A program made the translations under genes and the position numbers. A stretch of 64,000 nt of DNA from CALDOK01 sp964481655. GTDB lineage: Bacteria; Myxococcota_A; UBA796; JAFGLY01. The DNA lies in the NCBI GenBank assembly GCA_964481655.1, contig CAYZVO010000005.1:24285-88284 (forward strand). The letters run 5' to 3'. Numbering within the stretch: the stretch's first letter is position 1; each line of letters begins with the position of its first letter. Under the pieces are notes generated by a model. The model searched no databases, had not been told where the DNA came from, and saw only the letters and a list, made by a program, of their open reading frames with translations. Shown here piece by piece: positions 24,626 through 32,927 of this stretch.

Positions 24626-25990
24626 ATGCGCACCTCGATCCTGCCTTTCTTGCTGCTGGTGGCCTGCTTCGAGGGCGACAAGCCCCTGCCGGGCGACAGC
24701 GAGCCCCCTCCCGACGACACCGTGGGTCCGGACACCTGCCTCGAGCCCTGGTACCGGGACGCGGACGAGGACGGCTTCGGCGACGACGATGACAGCGTCG
24801 AGTCCTGCACGGCGGTCGACGGGTACAGCGCCGTCGGTGGAGACTGCGACGACGGCGACACTGCGGTCCACCCCGCGGCCACCGAGACCTGCAACGAGCT
24901 CGACGACGACTGTGACGGCGAGGTCGACGAGGACCTCGCGAGCACCTGGTCCATCGACGAGGACGGCGACGGCTGGGGGGGCGACGAGGGGGTGCAGGCC
25001 TGCGAGGCGCCCAGCGGGTACGTCGCCGAGGGCGGCGACTGCGACGACGGCCACCCCCAGGTGAACCCCCGGGCCGCCCAGCTGTGCAACGAGCTGGACG
25101 ACGACTGCGACGGCGAGCTCGACGAGGACGCCGGCTCCTTGTGGTACGGCGACGACGACTACGACGGCTTCGGCGACCCCCACGACGTCCAGCAGGCCTG
25201 CGAGCAGCCCGAGGGGACCGCCGACAACCCGGACGACTGCGACGACACCAGCGCCGGGGTGAACCCCGACATGGTCGATCTGTGCAACGCCACGGATGAC
25301 GACTGCGACGGCGACGTGGACGAGGACGTCAAGGCCGGCTGGGTGCTGGTCACCATCGACACCCGGGCTGGCGACATCGTGGAGATCGACCCCTCCACGG
25401 CTGCGGTGTCGGTCATCACGGACATCAGCGACACCAGCATCACCATCAACAGCATGGACGTGCGCGAGGACGGCACCCCCATCGTGCACAACAGCGCCGA
25501 CTACGAGCTGATGACCATCGACGTGTGCTCCGGGGACACCGCCACCATCGGGTCCACCGGCACCAGCGACATGGGCGGCATCGGCTTCGGCTCGAGCGGG
25601 AGGCTGTACGGGCTGTCCACCAGCGACGACATGCTGGTGGAGCTGGACACCAGCACAGGGAGGGCCAGCACGGTGGGCCCCCTGGGCTTCGACATCGGCT
25701 CCAACGGCCTGGCCTATGACTGCAGCACCGACACCCTCTGGGGTGCGGACAGTGGCAGCGGGCAGATCTTCGGTCTCGACCTGGCCACCGGCGCCGCCAC
25801 CGGCTTCCTCGCCACCTCGGTGCCCTTCCGCTCGGTGGGCCTCGAGTTCGACCACAGCACCGGGATGCTGCTCGCGGCCACCGGCTACGAGCTGTACGAG
25901 GTGGACCCCAGCTCCGGCGCGGCCACGTGGATCGGCGACCTGGACACCGATCTCACCGATGATCTCGCGTTCTACCCACCCTGTCCCTGA
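24626..25990 (+). CDS. MopE-repeat lipoprotein with beta-propeller-like C-terminal domain
   Basis: A 454-residue lipoprotein (signal peptide and lipobox LLLVAC at Cys14). After an acidic linker come three repeats of about 55 residues with the pattern WY-DxDxDGFGD ... GGDCDDGDxxVxP ... CNELDDDCDGxVDED, the MopE-type Asp/Cys repeat that resembles calcium-binding loops. From residue ~235 to the end there is a beta-rich domain with repeated WVLVTIDTRAGDIVEIDP-like strands, each ending in D-P-S or D-T-S turns, typical of a beta-propeller. Exposed on the cell surface or in the periplasm; likely adhesion or metal binding by analogy. Its 3' end overlaps the convergent thioredoxin gene by 19 bp. Confidence 0.8.
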   Translation: MRTSILPFLLLVACFEGDKPLPGDSEPPPDDTVGPDTCLEPWYRDADEDGFGDDDDSVESCTAVDGYSAVGGDCDDGDTAVHPAATETCNELDDDCDGEVDEDLASTWSIDEDGDGWGGDEGVQACEAPSGYVAEGGDCDDGHPQVNPRAAQLCNELDDDCDGELDEDAGSLWYGDDDYDGFGDPHDVQQACEQPEGTADNPDDCDDTSAGVNPDMVDLCNATDDDCDGDVDEDVKAGWVLVTIDTRAGDIVEIDPSTAAVSVITDISDTSITINSMDVREDGTPIVHNSADYELMTIDVCSGDTATIGSTGTSDMGGIGFGSSGRLYGLSTSDDMLVELDTSTGRASTVGPLGFDIGSNGLAYDCSTDTLWGADSGSGQIFGLDLATGAATGFLATSVPFRSVGLEFDHSTGMLLAATGYELYEVDPSSGAATWIGDLDTDLTDDLAFYPPCP

Positions 25991-27576
25991 TCGGCAGCCG
26001 CCAGATCCTCGCGCATCCCCTCGACCTGGCCCAGGTAGCGGTGGGTGCGCACGTCGAGCCCCTTCTCGGGCACGGGAAAGTCGGCGATCACGGCGTCGAT
26101 GGCCTCGATGCCGTCGCCGGGTCGGCCCAGCTCCAGCAGGATAGCGCCCAGGTGGGTGACGGCCCGCAGGCGCTGGTCGCCGTAGGCGTAGTCCAAGGCG
26201 AGGCGCACCTCGGCCTCGGCCTCGTCCCAGCGGTCGAGGCCCTCGAGGATGCGGGCCCGGCTGTTGTGGTAGCCGAACTCTTCCGGGTAGTGGCCGATGG
26301 CCGTGTCCAGCACAGCCAGGGCGTCCTCGAGCTGCCCGGCCTGCTCCAGCAGCCAGGCCAGCTCCGGCCAGTGGCCGCGGTTGTGGGCGGGGTCGTCCAC
26401 CAGCGTGGCGGCCATGGACTCGGCGGCCGCGGCGTACAGAGCGGGGGCCTCGGCCTCGGGGGCCAGCTCGGCGAGCACCGTCATCACCTCGGCCACGGTG
26501 GCGGGTTCCGCGCCGCGGCAGGCCTCCACCAGCAGGGGCTTCAGCGCGGCGGCCAGCTCGGGATCGGCCTGCATCGCATCCAGCCCGTCCCAGATCCAGG
26601 AGCGGGCGTCGTCCATGCGGTGCTCCACCAGCCACTCGAGGGCGTCGGGGTGACTCTCGAGGGCCAGGATGGCCCGCAGGGCGGGCTCGCTGTCGTCCGA
26701 GCGCTCGAGGGCCTCCCAGGCCTGGGCCTCGCGGTCGGCGCGCACCAGGTCCAGGGCCAGGACCGCGGCCTCGGCGTGGGTGAGATCACCCCGGCGCAGG
26801 GCCTTCAGCCGGGCCCCCAGGCTGTCGTCGCGGCCCGTGGCCTCCTGCAGCCAGGCCAGGAAGGGGTCCAGGCCGGGGTAGCCCACCAGGCGGGCCAGCT
26901 CGTAGCCCTCGGGATCGGTGACGATCACGGTGGGGTAGCCGCCCACCGCGTAGCGGGCCTTGGCCTCCCAGCTGGCCGGGTCGTCGGCGTCCAGCACCAC
27001 CAGGTGCAGGGCGGAGAGGGTGGGTTCGTGCGCGGGGGCGTGCAGCACCTCGGCGGCCAGGGTCTGGCAGGGGGGGCACCACTGGGCGGAGAAGTCCAGC
27101 AGCAGGGGCTTGCCGTCTTCGGCCGCCAGGGTCAGGGCCTCGTCGAAGGCCAGCACGGGGGCGGGGCTCTCGACATAGCTGGGGGGCTCTGCGGGCTCGG
27201 GGGTCCAGCGGAGGGTCCCCTTGCGCTTGCTCAGCTCGACGTCGATGGCCATGTGCACCGGCCGGCACTGGCTGCCGTCGTCGGTGCACAGTGAGATGCT
27301 GATGGTGCCCAGCAGCTCGAGGCCGCCCTCGTAGGGGTAGAGCATGGGCAGGCCGTCTTCCAGGTGCTCGGCAGGGAGCGTGTAGAGGCGCGGTGGTCCG
27401 CCGTTCTCCGACAGCTCCATCCAGCAGTCGGTGTCTTCGGCGACGTGCTCCCCCGGGGGCGGCTCGAGCTGCCAGGTGGGCGGCTCACCGCGCTTGTAGC
27501 GCAGCTCCAGCTCGGGCATGGGGGGCTCGCTGGCGAGGGCGGGGGCGAGCAGCAGGGCGGCGAGCTGGAGGATCAT
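25972..27576 (-). CDS. Exported thioredoxin-fold protein with TPR-rich C-terminal half
   Basis: A 534-residue secreted protein. Signal peptide residues 1-15 ending ALAS. Residues ~20-115 are beta-rich and include a segment like the DsbD N-terminal domain (LCTDDGSQCRP). Residues ~140-250 are a thioredoxin fold with WCPPC in DFSAQWCPPCQTL and cis-Pro in GGYPTVIV. Residues ~260-520 are alpha-helical repeats with TPR-like units (HYPEEFGYHNSRARILEGL). The CPPC centre suggests a thiol reductase or DsbD-like electron transfer function in the periplasm, but there is no DsbD transmembrane domain, so the electron source is unclear. Followed 8 bp upstream by the nitronate monooxygenase-like gene on the same strand. 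Confidence 0.78.
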   Translation of the reverse strand: MILQLAALLLAPALASEPPMPELELRYKRGEPPTWQLEPPPGEHVAEDTDCWMELSENGGPPRLYTLPAEHLEDGLPMLYPYEGGLELLGTISISLCTDDGSQCRPVHMAIDVELSKRKGTLRWTPEPAEPPSYVESPAPVLAFDEALTLAAEDGKPLLLDFSAQWCPPCQTLAAEVLHAPAHEPTLSALHLVVLDADDPASWEAKARYAVGGYPTVIVTDPEGYELARLVGYPGLDPFLAWLQEATGRDDSLGARLKALRRGDLTHAEAAVLALDLVRADREAQAWEALERSDDSEPALRAILALESHPDALEWLVEHRMDDARSWIWDGLDAMQADPELAAALKPLLVEACRGAEPATVAEVMTVLAELAPEAEAPALYAAAAESMAATLVDDPAHNRGHWPELAWLLEQAGQLEDALAVLDTAIGHYPEEFGYHNSRARILEGLDRWDEAEAEVRLALDYAYGDQRLRAVTHLGAILLELGRPGDGIEAIDAVIADFPVPEKGLDVRTHRYLGQVEGMREDLAAADQGQGG

Positions 27577-27584
27577 GGAGGCTC

Positions 27585-28592
27585 CTAGGCGGGTGCTTCG
27601 CCCACCACCCGGCGGATGATCTCCGCCACGGGGGGAGCGTCGTCGATGAGGCCGGCCACCTGGCCCAGGGGCAGCACGCCCCGCTCGAGGTCACCGTCGA
27701 TCATGCCCACCTCGAAGGCCTCGAAGCCGATGGCCATGCGCGCCATCCGGAAGGCGTTCTCGGGCCCGGAGAGCATGACGCCGGCGGCCAGCTTGGGCCA
27801 GGAGAAGCCCATCATGGCGGCGATCTTGCGGGACTTGATGGCCGCGGCGAGGGGGTTGAGGGGCCGCTTGACCAGGCGCCTCGCGCCACGGGTCGTGGCC
27901 ATGCGGGCGGGGATGCCGTCGATCTTGGGGGAGTAGACGGTCTGGTCCACCCGGTTCTCGGCGGCCTTGTCCTTGAGCTGCTGTGGCACCGGGCTCTCGA
28001 CCGACGCCATGAAGCGGGTGCCCATGGCGATGCCGTCGGCCCCCAGGGCCAGCGCCGCCTTGTAGCCGCGGTGGTCGGCGAAGCCGCCGGCGGCGATCAC
28101 GGGGATCTCCACCTGGTCCACGATGCTGGGCACCAGCACCAGGGAGGTGACCTTCCCGCCGTGGCCGGCGGCCTCGTGGCCGGTGACGATCAGGGCGTCG
28201 GCGCCGGACTTCTGGGCCGCCAGGGCGTGCTTGGCGTTGGTCACCGTGGCGACCACCTTGCCCCCGTAGGCGTGCACGGCCTCGCAGATCTTGTCACCAC
28301 GACCCATGGAGTAGTTCACCACCGGGACCTTCTCCTCGATGAGCACCTCGGCGTTGCGCTCGGCGCCTGGGAAGTACAGCGTCACGTTGGCGCCGAAGGG
28401 CTTGTCGGTGAGCTGCCGGATGCGGTGGATGGCCTCGCGCACCTGGTCGAGGGTCAGGGTGCCGGTGGCCAGGATGCCCAGGCCGCCGCCCTCCGAGACC
28501 GCGGCCACCAGCTCAGGGGTGGAGACCCAGGACATGCCCGAGAGGACCACGGGGTACTGGATGTCGAACAGCTCGGTGATGCGCGTCGTCAT
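27585..28592 (-). CDS. Nitronate monooxygenase / 2-nitropropane dioxygenase-like flavoprotein
   Basis: A 335-residue TIM-barrel flavoprotein. Recognisable parts are the N-terminal YPVVLSGMSWVS, GGLGILATG, the FMN-phosphate region AAGGFADHRG and GADGIAMGTRF near residue 200, and VTGHEAAGHGG, whose HxxxGHGG is the conserved catalytic-His region of nitronate monooxygenases and related enoyl reductases. The family oxidises alkyl nitronates with FMN, or in the FabK branch reduces enoyl-ACP; the GHxxGGH motif favours the former. ATG at 28592 has no strong Shine-Dalgarno match. The divergent Ni-SOD gene lies 144 bp upstream, and both deal with oxygen chemistry. Confidence 0.85.
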   Translation of the reverse strand: MTTRITELFDIQYPVVLSGMSWVSTPELVAAVSEGGGLGILATGTLTLDQVREAIHRIRQLTDKPFGANVTLYFPGAERNAEVLIEEKVPVVNYSMGRGDKICEAVHAYGGKVVATVTNAKHALAAQKSGADALIVTGHEAAGHGGKVTSLVLVPSIVDQVEIPVIAAGGFADHRGYKAALALGADGIAMGTRFMASVESPVPQQLKDKAAENRVDQTVYSPKIDGIPARMATTRGARRLVKRPLNPLAAAIKSRKIAAMMGFSWPKLAAGVMLSGPENAFRMARMAIGFEAFEVGMIDGDLERGVLPLGQVAGLIDDAPPVAEIIRRVVGEAPA

Positions 28593-28736
28593 GGGCGGGG
28601 GCTCCGTCGATGGGGGGCGCGATCCGTAACCGGGTGGACACGCGTAGCCGCGCATACGATGACGCGGGTCCAGGCGGGTCGCAGGCGGCGGAGGTGGTGA
28701 CTGAGAGCACGACCACAACCCGCCCGGAGAGGTTCC

Positions 28737-29225
28737 ATGCGCGCCCGCTTCCTCCTGCCCATGCTCGCCCTGCTCATCGCCCCCCTCGCCGTCCCGGCCG
28801 AGGCCGAGGCCCACTGCCAGATCCCCTGCGGCATCTACGACGATCAGGTCCGTGCCCTGCTCATCCGCGAGCACATCGGCACCATCGAGAAGTCGATGAA
28901 GACCATCGACGAGCTGTCCAGCGCCGAGACCCCCGACTACAACCAGATCGTGCGCTGGGTGGAGAACAAGGAAGACCACGCCGACGCCATCGTCGAGATC
29001 GTGACCGCCTACTTCATGAGCCAGCGGATCAAGCTGCCGGCCGGCGACGACGAGAAGGCCCAGGCTGCCTACGACGAGCGCCTCGGGCTGCTGCACGGGC
29101 TGCTGGTCTACACCATGAAGGCCCGCCAGAGCACCGACCTGGCGAACATCGAGCAGCTGCGCGAGCTGTCCACCGCCTTCGAGACCGCCTACTTCGGCCA
29201 CCCCGTCGAGCTCACGGCCCACTAG
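28737..29225 (+). CDS. sodN: Nickel superoxide dismutase-like protein with Sec-type signal peptide
   Basis: A 162-residue protein whose precursor has a 25-residue hydrophobic signal peptide ending PAEAEA. Cleavage there would expose HCQIPCGIYDD as the mature N-terminus. This HCxxPCGxY is the nickel-hook of Ni-SOD: His1, Cys2 and Cys6 ligate Ni. The rest is helical, as in Ni-SOD subunits, and somewhat longer (137 mature residues). In Streptomyces the leader is short and cut by a dedicated SodX protease; here a signal peptidase site replaces it, implying an exported enzyme that removes superoxide outside the cytoplasm. No SodX gene is nearby. The 3' end overlaps the convergent gene by 14 bp. 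Confidence 0.88.
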   Translation: MRARFLLPMLALLIAPLAVPAEAEAHCQIPCGIYDDQVRALLIREHIGTIEKSMKTIDELSSAETPDYNQIVRWVENKEDHADAIVEIVTAYFMSQRIKLPAGDDEKAQAAYDERLGLLHGLLVYTMKARQSTDLANIEQLRELSTAFETAYFGHPVELTAH

Positions 29226-30267
29226 CCTCGAGCGCGTCCAGGCGCCCCAGCAGGGCCTCGGCGAGGGCGAGCAGCTCCTCGAGGGGGCCCTGTAGATCGC
29301 GGGGGTGATCCGGCAGGCGCAGGCTCAGGACCTCGCGCTCGAGGGTCGCGCTGCGGCCGTGGATCACGGGCAGCAGCCGATCGGTGAGCACCTCGTCCTG
29401 GAGGATGGCCCGGGCGCGCTCGGCGTCCTCGGCCTCCACATGCACCAGCATGTCCAGCACCGGGTTGCCCGTGTTGATGCCCTGAGCCCGCTGGCGGCGC
29501 TTCACCGTCTCGCGATGGGCCAGGCTCAGGCCGCCCGTCCCGGGGACAGAGACCGTCAGCAGGGTGCTGTGGGCCCAGCGGCCGTGCTCTTCCTCCAGCT
29601 CCACCCAGCTTCGATCGAGCTGGCCGGCGAGGCGGCGCTCGCCATCCTCGCCGCGCTGGAGCGCCCCCATGGGCCAGCGCTCGAGCGCCGCCAGCCAGGG
29701 TGCGTCCCAGTGCTCCAGCAGCTCGTGGCTGAGGGCGCAGATGGTGTCCACCAGCTGATCGACCTCGGCGCCCAGCGGCACGTAGCCCTCCTTGCGGATC
29801 GCCAGCGCGCTGTCGCCCTCACTGTCGGGCACGATCTCCATGGACACCAGCCCCTGCCAGGTGTTGCGCTGGGTGGCGAGGGCGAGCAGCCTGCGGCGGG
29901 CCTCGGGGCCGAGCATGGCGTCGGCGGCACCGCCCTTGGCGACGACGAAGCGGTCCTCGAAGGCGTCCCCCACCCCCAGCAGGCTCTGGTGGGGCCGCAG
30001 CGTGACCGCCGGGAGGCGTGCCGGCAGCGCGAGCTGCAGCAGCATGTGCTCCATGTGGGGCCGGCCCAGGCCGGTCTCCCAGACCACGCGCACCTCGCCC
30101 TCGGGGCGTTGTCGGAAGCGCGGGAAGCGGTGCCCGACGGGGTTGGGCCCCTCGAGCTGGGAGGGGGGGCCGTATCGGTCGATCCTGCCACCAGCGGACA
30201 TGATCGCCCCCATGATCGCGAAGGAGGCCGCGAGCCCGCCGATGACCACCATGAAGATCACCTCCAT
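29212..30267 (-). CDS. Hypothetical N-terminally anchored protein, tandem paralogue A
   Basis: A 351-residue protein of unknown function with one N-terminal hydrophobic helix (residues 1-25) and a mixed soluble body. It is a clear paralogue of the gene just upstream: both share RxTWxG, IRKEGYVP / LRKEGWVQ, NTGNPVLDMLVHV / PTGNPVLDMCVSV, and LLPVIHGR / LLPVVHGR in the same order, ending in a Leu-rich helix. The conserved NPVLDM and HGR blocks may form an active or binding site. I do not recognise a family. The 5-bp gap to the upstream paralogue indicates an operon; the 3' end overlaps the Ni-SOD gene. Confidence 0.75.
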   Translation of the reverse strand: MEVIFMVVIGGLAASFAIMGAIMSAGGRIDRYGPPSQLEGPNPVGHRFPRFRQRPEGEVRVVWETGLGRPHMEHMLLQLALPARLPAVTLRPHQSLLGVGDAFEDRFVVAKGGAADAMLGPEARRRLLALATQRNTWQGLVSMEIVPDSEGDSALAIRKEGYVPLGAEVDQLVDTICALSHELLEHWDAPWLAALERWPMGALQRGEDGERRLAGQLDRSWVELEEEHGRWAHSTLLTVSVPGTGGLSLAHRETVKRRQRAQGINTGNPVLDMLVHVEAEDAERARAILQDEVLTDRLLPVIHGRSATLEREVLSLRLPDHPRDLQGPLEELLALAEALLGRLDALEASGP

Positions 30268-30272
30268 GGCGC

Positions 30273-31331
30273 TCAGCCCTCCAGCTCGGCGACGCGGCGA
30301 GCCACGGCCCGGGCCAGCTCCATGGCCTCATCGAGGGTGGCCTCGAGCTCGGCGCGGTCGAAGACCTCGGTGCTCAGGTGCACCCCGCGGCCGTCCAGGG
30401 AAGCCCGGCGGCCGTGCACCACGGGCAGCAGCGCGGCGGTCAGCTCCGGATCCTCGAGCAGTGCCTGCACGGCGGGGTTCCGGGCGTCGCGTACGGACAC
30501 GCACATGTCGAGCACGGGGTTGCCCGTCGGCTGGGCGCGGGCTCCCCAGCCTTCCTTCTTGGCCACCTCGCGGTGGGCGACCCGCATGGTGTCGAGGTCC
30601 TCGAGCCCCGGGGGAACCACCGTGAGGTTGGTGAGCAGCCGCCGTGCCCCAACGACCTCCTCAAGCCGCACGCGGAGGCCATCGCGCTCGACCTCGAGGC
30701 GGCGCAAGCCGCGCTCGTTCCGGCGGACGGGCCCGAGCCGCCAGCGCTCGGAGATCCGCAGCCAGGGGCGGTCCCATGCCTCCACGGCCGCGTCGGCCAG
30801 AGCGAAGATCTGGCCGGCCAGCCTCTCGGCGTCGCCCTCGCTCTGGACCCAGCCCTCTTTGCGCAGGGAGAGCCCACAGCTCGCGGGTGCGCCCCGCACG
30901 GTGCAGACGACCTGGCCCGCCCAGGTGTCGCGGCGCTGCGCGATGGCCGTCAGCGCCCGTCGGAATCCGGGATCGTCCAAGATCGCGTCGGCGCCCGGGT
31001 CGCGGCGCCGCAGCGCGAACACACCCTCGAACCCGGAGCCTTGCAGCATGGCCAGCTTGGGCCTCAGCTCGAACCCCGGGAGCGCGGTGGACAGCGACAG
31101 GCTGGCGGTCATGTACTCGTGGCTGGCGGTCTCCGGGTTGTAGTACCAGCGCAGCTCCAGCGCGCGGCCGGACCGTTCGTAGCTGTGGACGCTCCCGTGA
31201 CCGAAGGCGGGGCCCGAGATCTCCGGGACGGACTCGCCGGCGAGCTCCGCCTGCAGCTGCCCCACGTAGAACACCAACCCGGCGAAGAACGCGCCGAAGC
31301 AGACGATGATCCCGATGAGGATGAGCTCCAT
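30273..31331 (-). CDS. Hypothetical N-terminally anchored protein, tandem paralogue B
   Basis: A 352-residue protein with an N-terminal transmembrane helix (about residues 3-25), then a soluble body with the same conserved blocks as its downstream neighbour (see paralogue A): ALTAIAQRRDTWAGQV, GLSLRKEGWV, TGNPVLDM and LLPVVHGRRASL. Overall identity looks modest, so the duplication is old. No catalytic motif is recognised. It is 15 bp downstream of a 54-residue membrane peptide gene and may be part of the rtcB transcription unit. Confidence 0.75.
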   Translation of the reverse strand: MELILIGIIVCFGAFFAGLVFYVGQLQAELAGESVPEISGPAFGHGSVHSYERSGRALELRWYYNPETASHEYMTASLSLSTALPGFELRPKLAMLQGSGFEGVFALRRRDPGADAILDDPGFRRALTAIAQRRDTWAGQVVCTVRGAPASCGLSLRKEGWVQSEGDAERLAGQIFALADAAVEAWDRPWLRISERWRLGPVRRNERGLRRLEVERDGLRVRLEEVVGARRLLTNLTVVPPGLEDLDTMRVAHREVAKKEGWGARAQPTGNPVLDMCVSVRDARNPAVQALLEDPELTAALLPVVHGRRASLDGRGVHLSTEVFDRAELEATLDEAMELARAVARRVAELEG

Positions 31332-31346
31332 GGCCCCCAGGGTACG

Positions 31347-31511
31347 CTAGCCCTGCATCCAGATTCCCACGGCGATGACCACGATGGCCCAGACGATGCC
31401 GAAGGCGGTCAGGCCCAGATCTCCCATGCGGCCCGAGGGCTCGACGGCAGCTTCGGGGGTGATGCCGGGGGCGACGTTCTCGGGGACCTTGGTCTCTTCG
31501 TTCTCGGCCAT
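31347..31511 (-). CDS. Small single-pass membrane protein (54 residues)
   Basis: A 54-residue ORF with an ATG at 31511 preceded by CAGGAG 6 nt upstream. The N-terminal ~30 residues are polar and acidic (starting MAENEETKVPENV) and the C-terminal ~22 residues form one hydrophobic helix (TAFGIVWAIVVIAVGIW) with a short tail. Codon use and the strong ribosome binding site support a real gene. It sits between rtcB and the paralogue pair, all on one strand. Function unknown. Confidence 0.6.
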   Translation of the reverse strand: MAENEETKVPENVAPGITPEAAVEPSGRMGDLGLTAFGIVWAIVVIAVGIWMQG

Positions 31512-31567
31512 GACGGGCTCCTGCTGGCGAGCGCCCCGAGCGTAGCCCGCTCGGGGCGGTGCGTCAC

Positions 31568-32797
31568 TCACCCCTTGACGCACACCACCTGGCGCAGGGT
31601 GTGGACGATCTCGACCAGATCGCGCTGAGCGTGCATCACGGCGTCGATGTCCTTGTAGGCCATGGGGGTCTCGTCCAGCACCTCGGCGTCCTTGCGGCAC
31701 TCGATGCCGGCGGTGGCGGCGACATGCTCCTCGATGGTGAAGCGCTTGCGGGCCGCGGTGCGGGACATGGCCCGGCCGGCGCCGTGGGAGCAGGAGTGGA
31801 AGGCGTCGTCGTTGCCCAGGCCGCGCACGATGTAGGAGCGGGCGCCCATGGAGCCGGGGATGATGCCCAGCTCGCCTGCGCGGGCGCGCACAGCGCCCTT
31901 GCGGGTCACCCAGACCTGCTGACCGAAGTGGTTCTCGCGGGCCACGTAGTTGTGGTGGCAGTTCACGGTCAGCTCGCCCTCTCCCGGGTCGCCGATCTCG
32001 GCGGCGAGCACGCCGAGCACGGCCTGCATCATCAGGGCGCGGTTGATCTGCGCGAAGCGCTGGGCCCAGCCAGCGGCCTGCAGGTAGTCCGAGAAGCCCT
32101 GGGTCCCCTGGGGGAAGAAGGCCAGGTTCGGGTCCGGCAGCTGCACGTAGTAGCGCTGCATGTCGGCCTTGGCGGCCTTGATGAAGTGGTTGCCGATGCG
32201 GCCGCCCACCCCGCGGGAGCCGGAGTGCAGCATCACCCACACCCGATCCTCGGTGTCCAGGCAGATCTCCACGAAGTGGTTGCCGGTGCCCAGGGTGCCC
32301 AGGTGCACCAGGTTGTTCGAGCGGGCGATGCCCGGGTTCTTGGCGCAGATCTCGGCGAACTCGGGCTCGAGCTCGGCCCAGGCGGCCTGCACGCGCTCCG
32401 GCGGGTTGGCCCAGGCGCCGCGGTCGCCGCGGCCGCCGTGGTGGGTGCGGCCGTGGGGCACCACGCGCTCGATCTCGGCGCGCAGCGGGGCCAGGTCGTC
32501 GGGCAGATCCGAGGCGGTCAGCTGGGTGCGGTGGGCCATCATGCCGCAGCCGATGTCCACGCCCACGGCCGCCGGGATCACGGCGCCACGGGTGGGGATC
32601 ACGGAGCCGATGGTGGCGCCCATGCCGGCGTGCACGTCGGGCATGGCGGCGACCCAGCGGAAGATGAAGGGCAGCGAGGCCACGTTCAGCAGCTGCTCGC
32701 GGGCCTTGTCCTCGAGCTGCACGCCGCGGACCCAGGCCTTCACGAGGCCGCGCCCGTTCGGCTTGGAGAGGATCTCGAAGGGGGTGTTGGTGGTCAT
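31568..32797 (-). CDS. rtcB: RtcB RNA ligase
   Basis: A 409-residue RtcB-type 3'-phosphate RNA ligase. Motifs seen: GVDIGCGMMAHR with the metal-binding Asp and Cys, HGGRGDRG, SNNLVHLGTLGTGNHFVE with the GxGNHFxE motif, HSGSRGVGGRIG, NCHHNYVA, and SCSHGAGRAMSR, whose His is the one guanylated in characterised RtcB. It joins RNA 3'-phosphate or 2',3'-cyclic phosphate ends to 5'-OH ends using GTP and Mn2+, in tRNA splicing or RNA repair. ATG at 32797 is set by AAGGAG. Shorter than the ~480-residue archaeal/eukaryotic forms and close to E. coli RtcB (408). A sigma-54-type promoter lies just upstream. No rtcA or archease gene is nearby. Confidence 0.93.
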   Translation of the reverse strand: MTTNTPFEILSKPNGRGLVKAWVRGVQLEDKAREQLLNVASLPFIFRWVAAMPDVHAGMGATIGSVIPTRGAVIPAAVGVDIGCGMMAHRTQLTASDLPDDLAPLRAEIERVVPHGRTHHGGRGDRGAWANPPERVQAAWAELEPEFAEICAKNPGIARSNNLVHLGTLGTGNHFVEICLDTEDRVWVMLHSGSRGVGGRIGNHFIKAAKADMQRYYVQLPDPNLAFFPQGTQGFSDYLQAAGWAQRFAQINRALMMQAVLGVLAAEIGDPGEGELTVNCHHNYVARENHFGQQVWVTRKGAVRARAGELGIIPGSMGARSYIVRGLGNDDAFHSCSHGAGRAMSRTAARKRFTIEEHVAATAGIECRKDAEVLDETPMAYKDIDAVMHAQRDLVEIVHTLRQVVCVKG

Positions 32798-32825
32798 GGT
32801 TCGCTCCTTGGATGCCCAGGGAGGT

Positions 32826-32841
32826 TGCATGGAGCGTGCCA
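32826..32841 (-). promoter_or_regulatory. Sigma-54 (-24/-12) promoter upstream of rtcB
   Basis: Minus-strand TGGCACGCTCCATGCA matches the -24/-12 consensus TGGCAC-N5-TTGCA at all but one base, with the invariant GG and GC 10 nt apart. It predicts a start site near 32815, leaving an ~18-nt leader with AAGGAG. In E. coli rtcBA is controlled by sigma-54 and RtcR, so the placement makes biological sense. Confidence 0.7.
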
Positions 32842-32927
32842 AGGGTCGGCCGACGATGGAACGCCGGATATGGAGAGGCTGTCTCGGCGGGGTCTTATCT
32901 GCTCGTATCGGTGAAGATATCGATCTC

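Noticed and set aside
28655..28660. TACGAT as -10 element of the Ni-SOD gene
   Set aside because: The possible -35 (TGGACA) is only 14 nt upstream and the leader would be over 70 nt, so I did not list it as a promoter.
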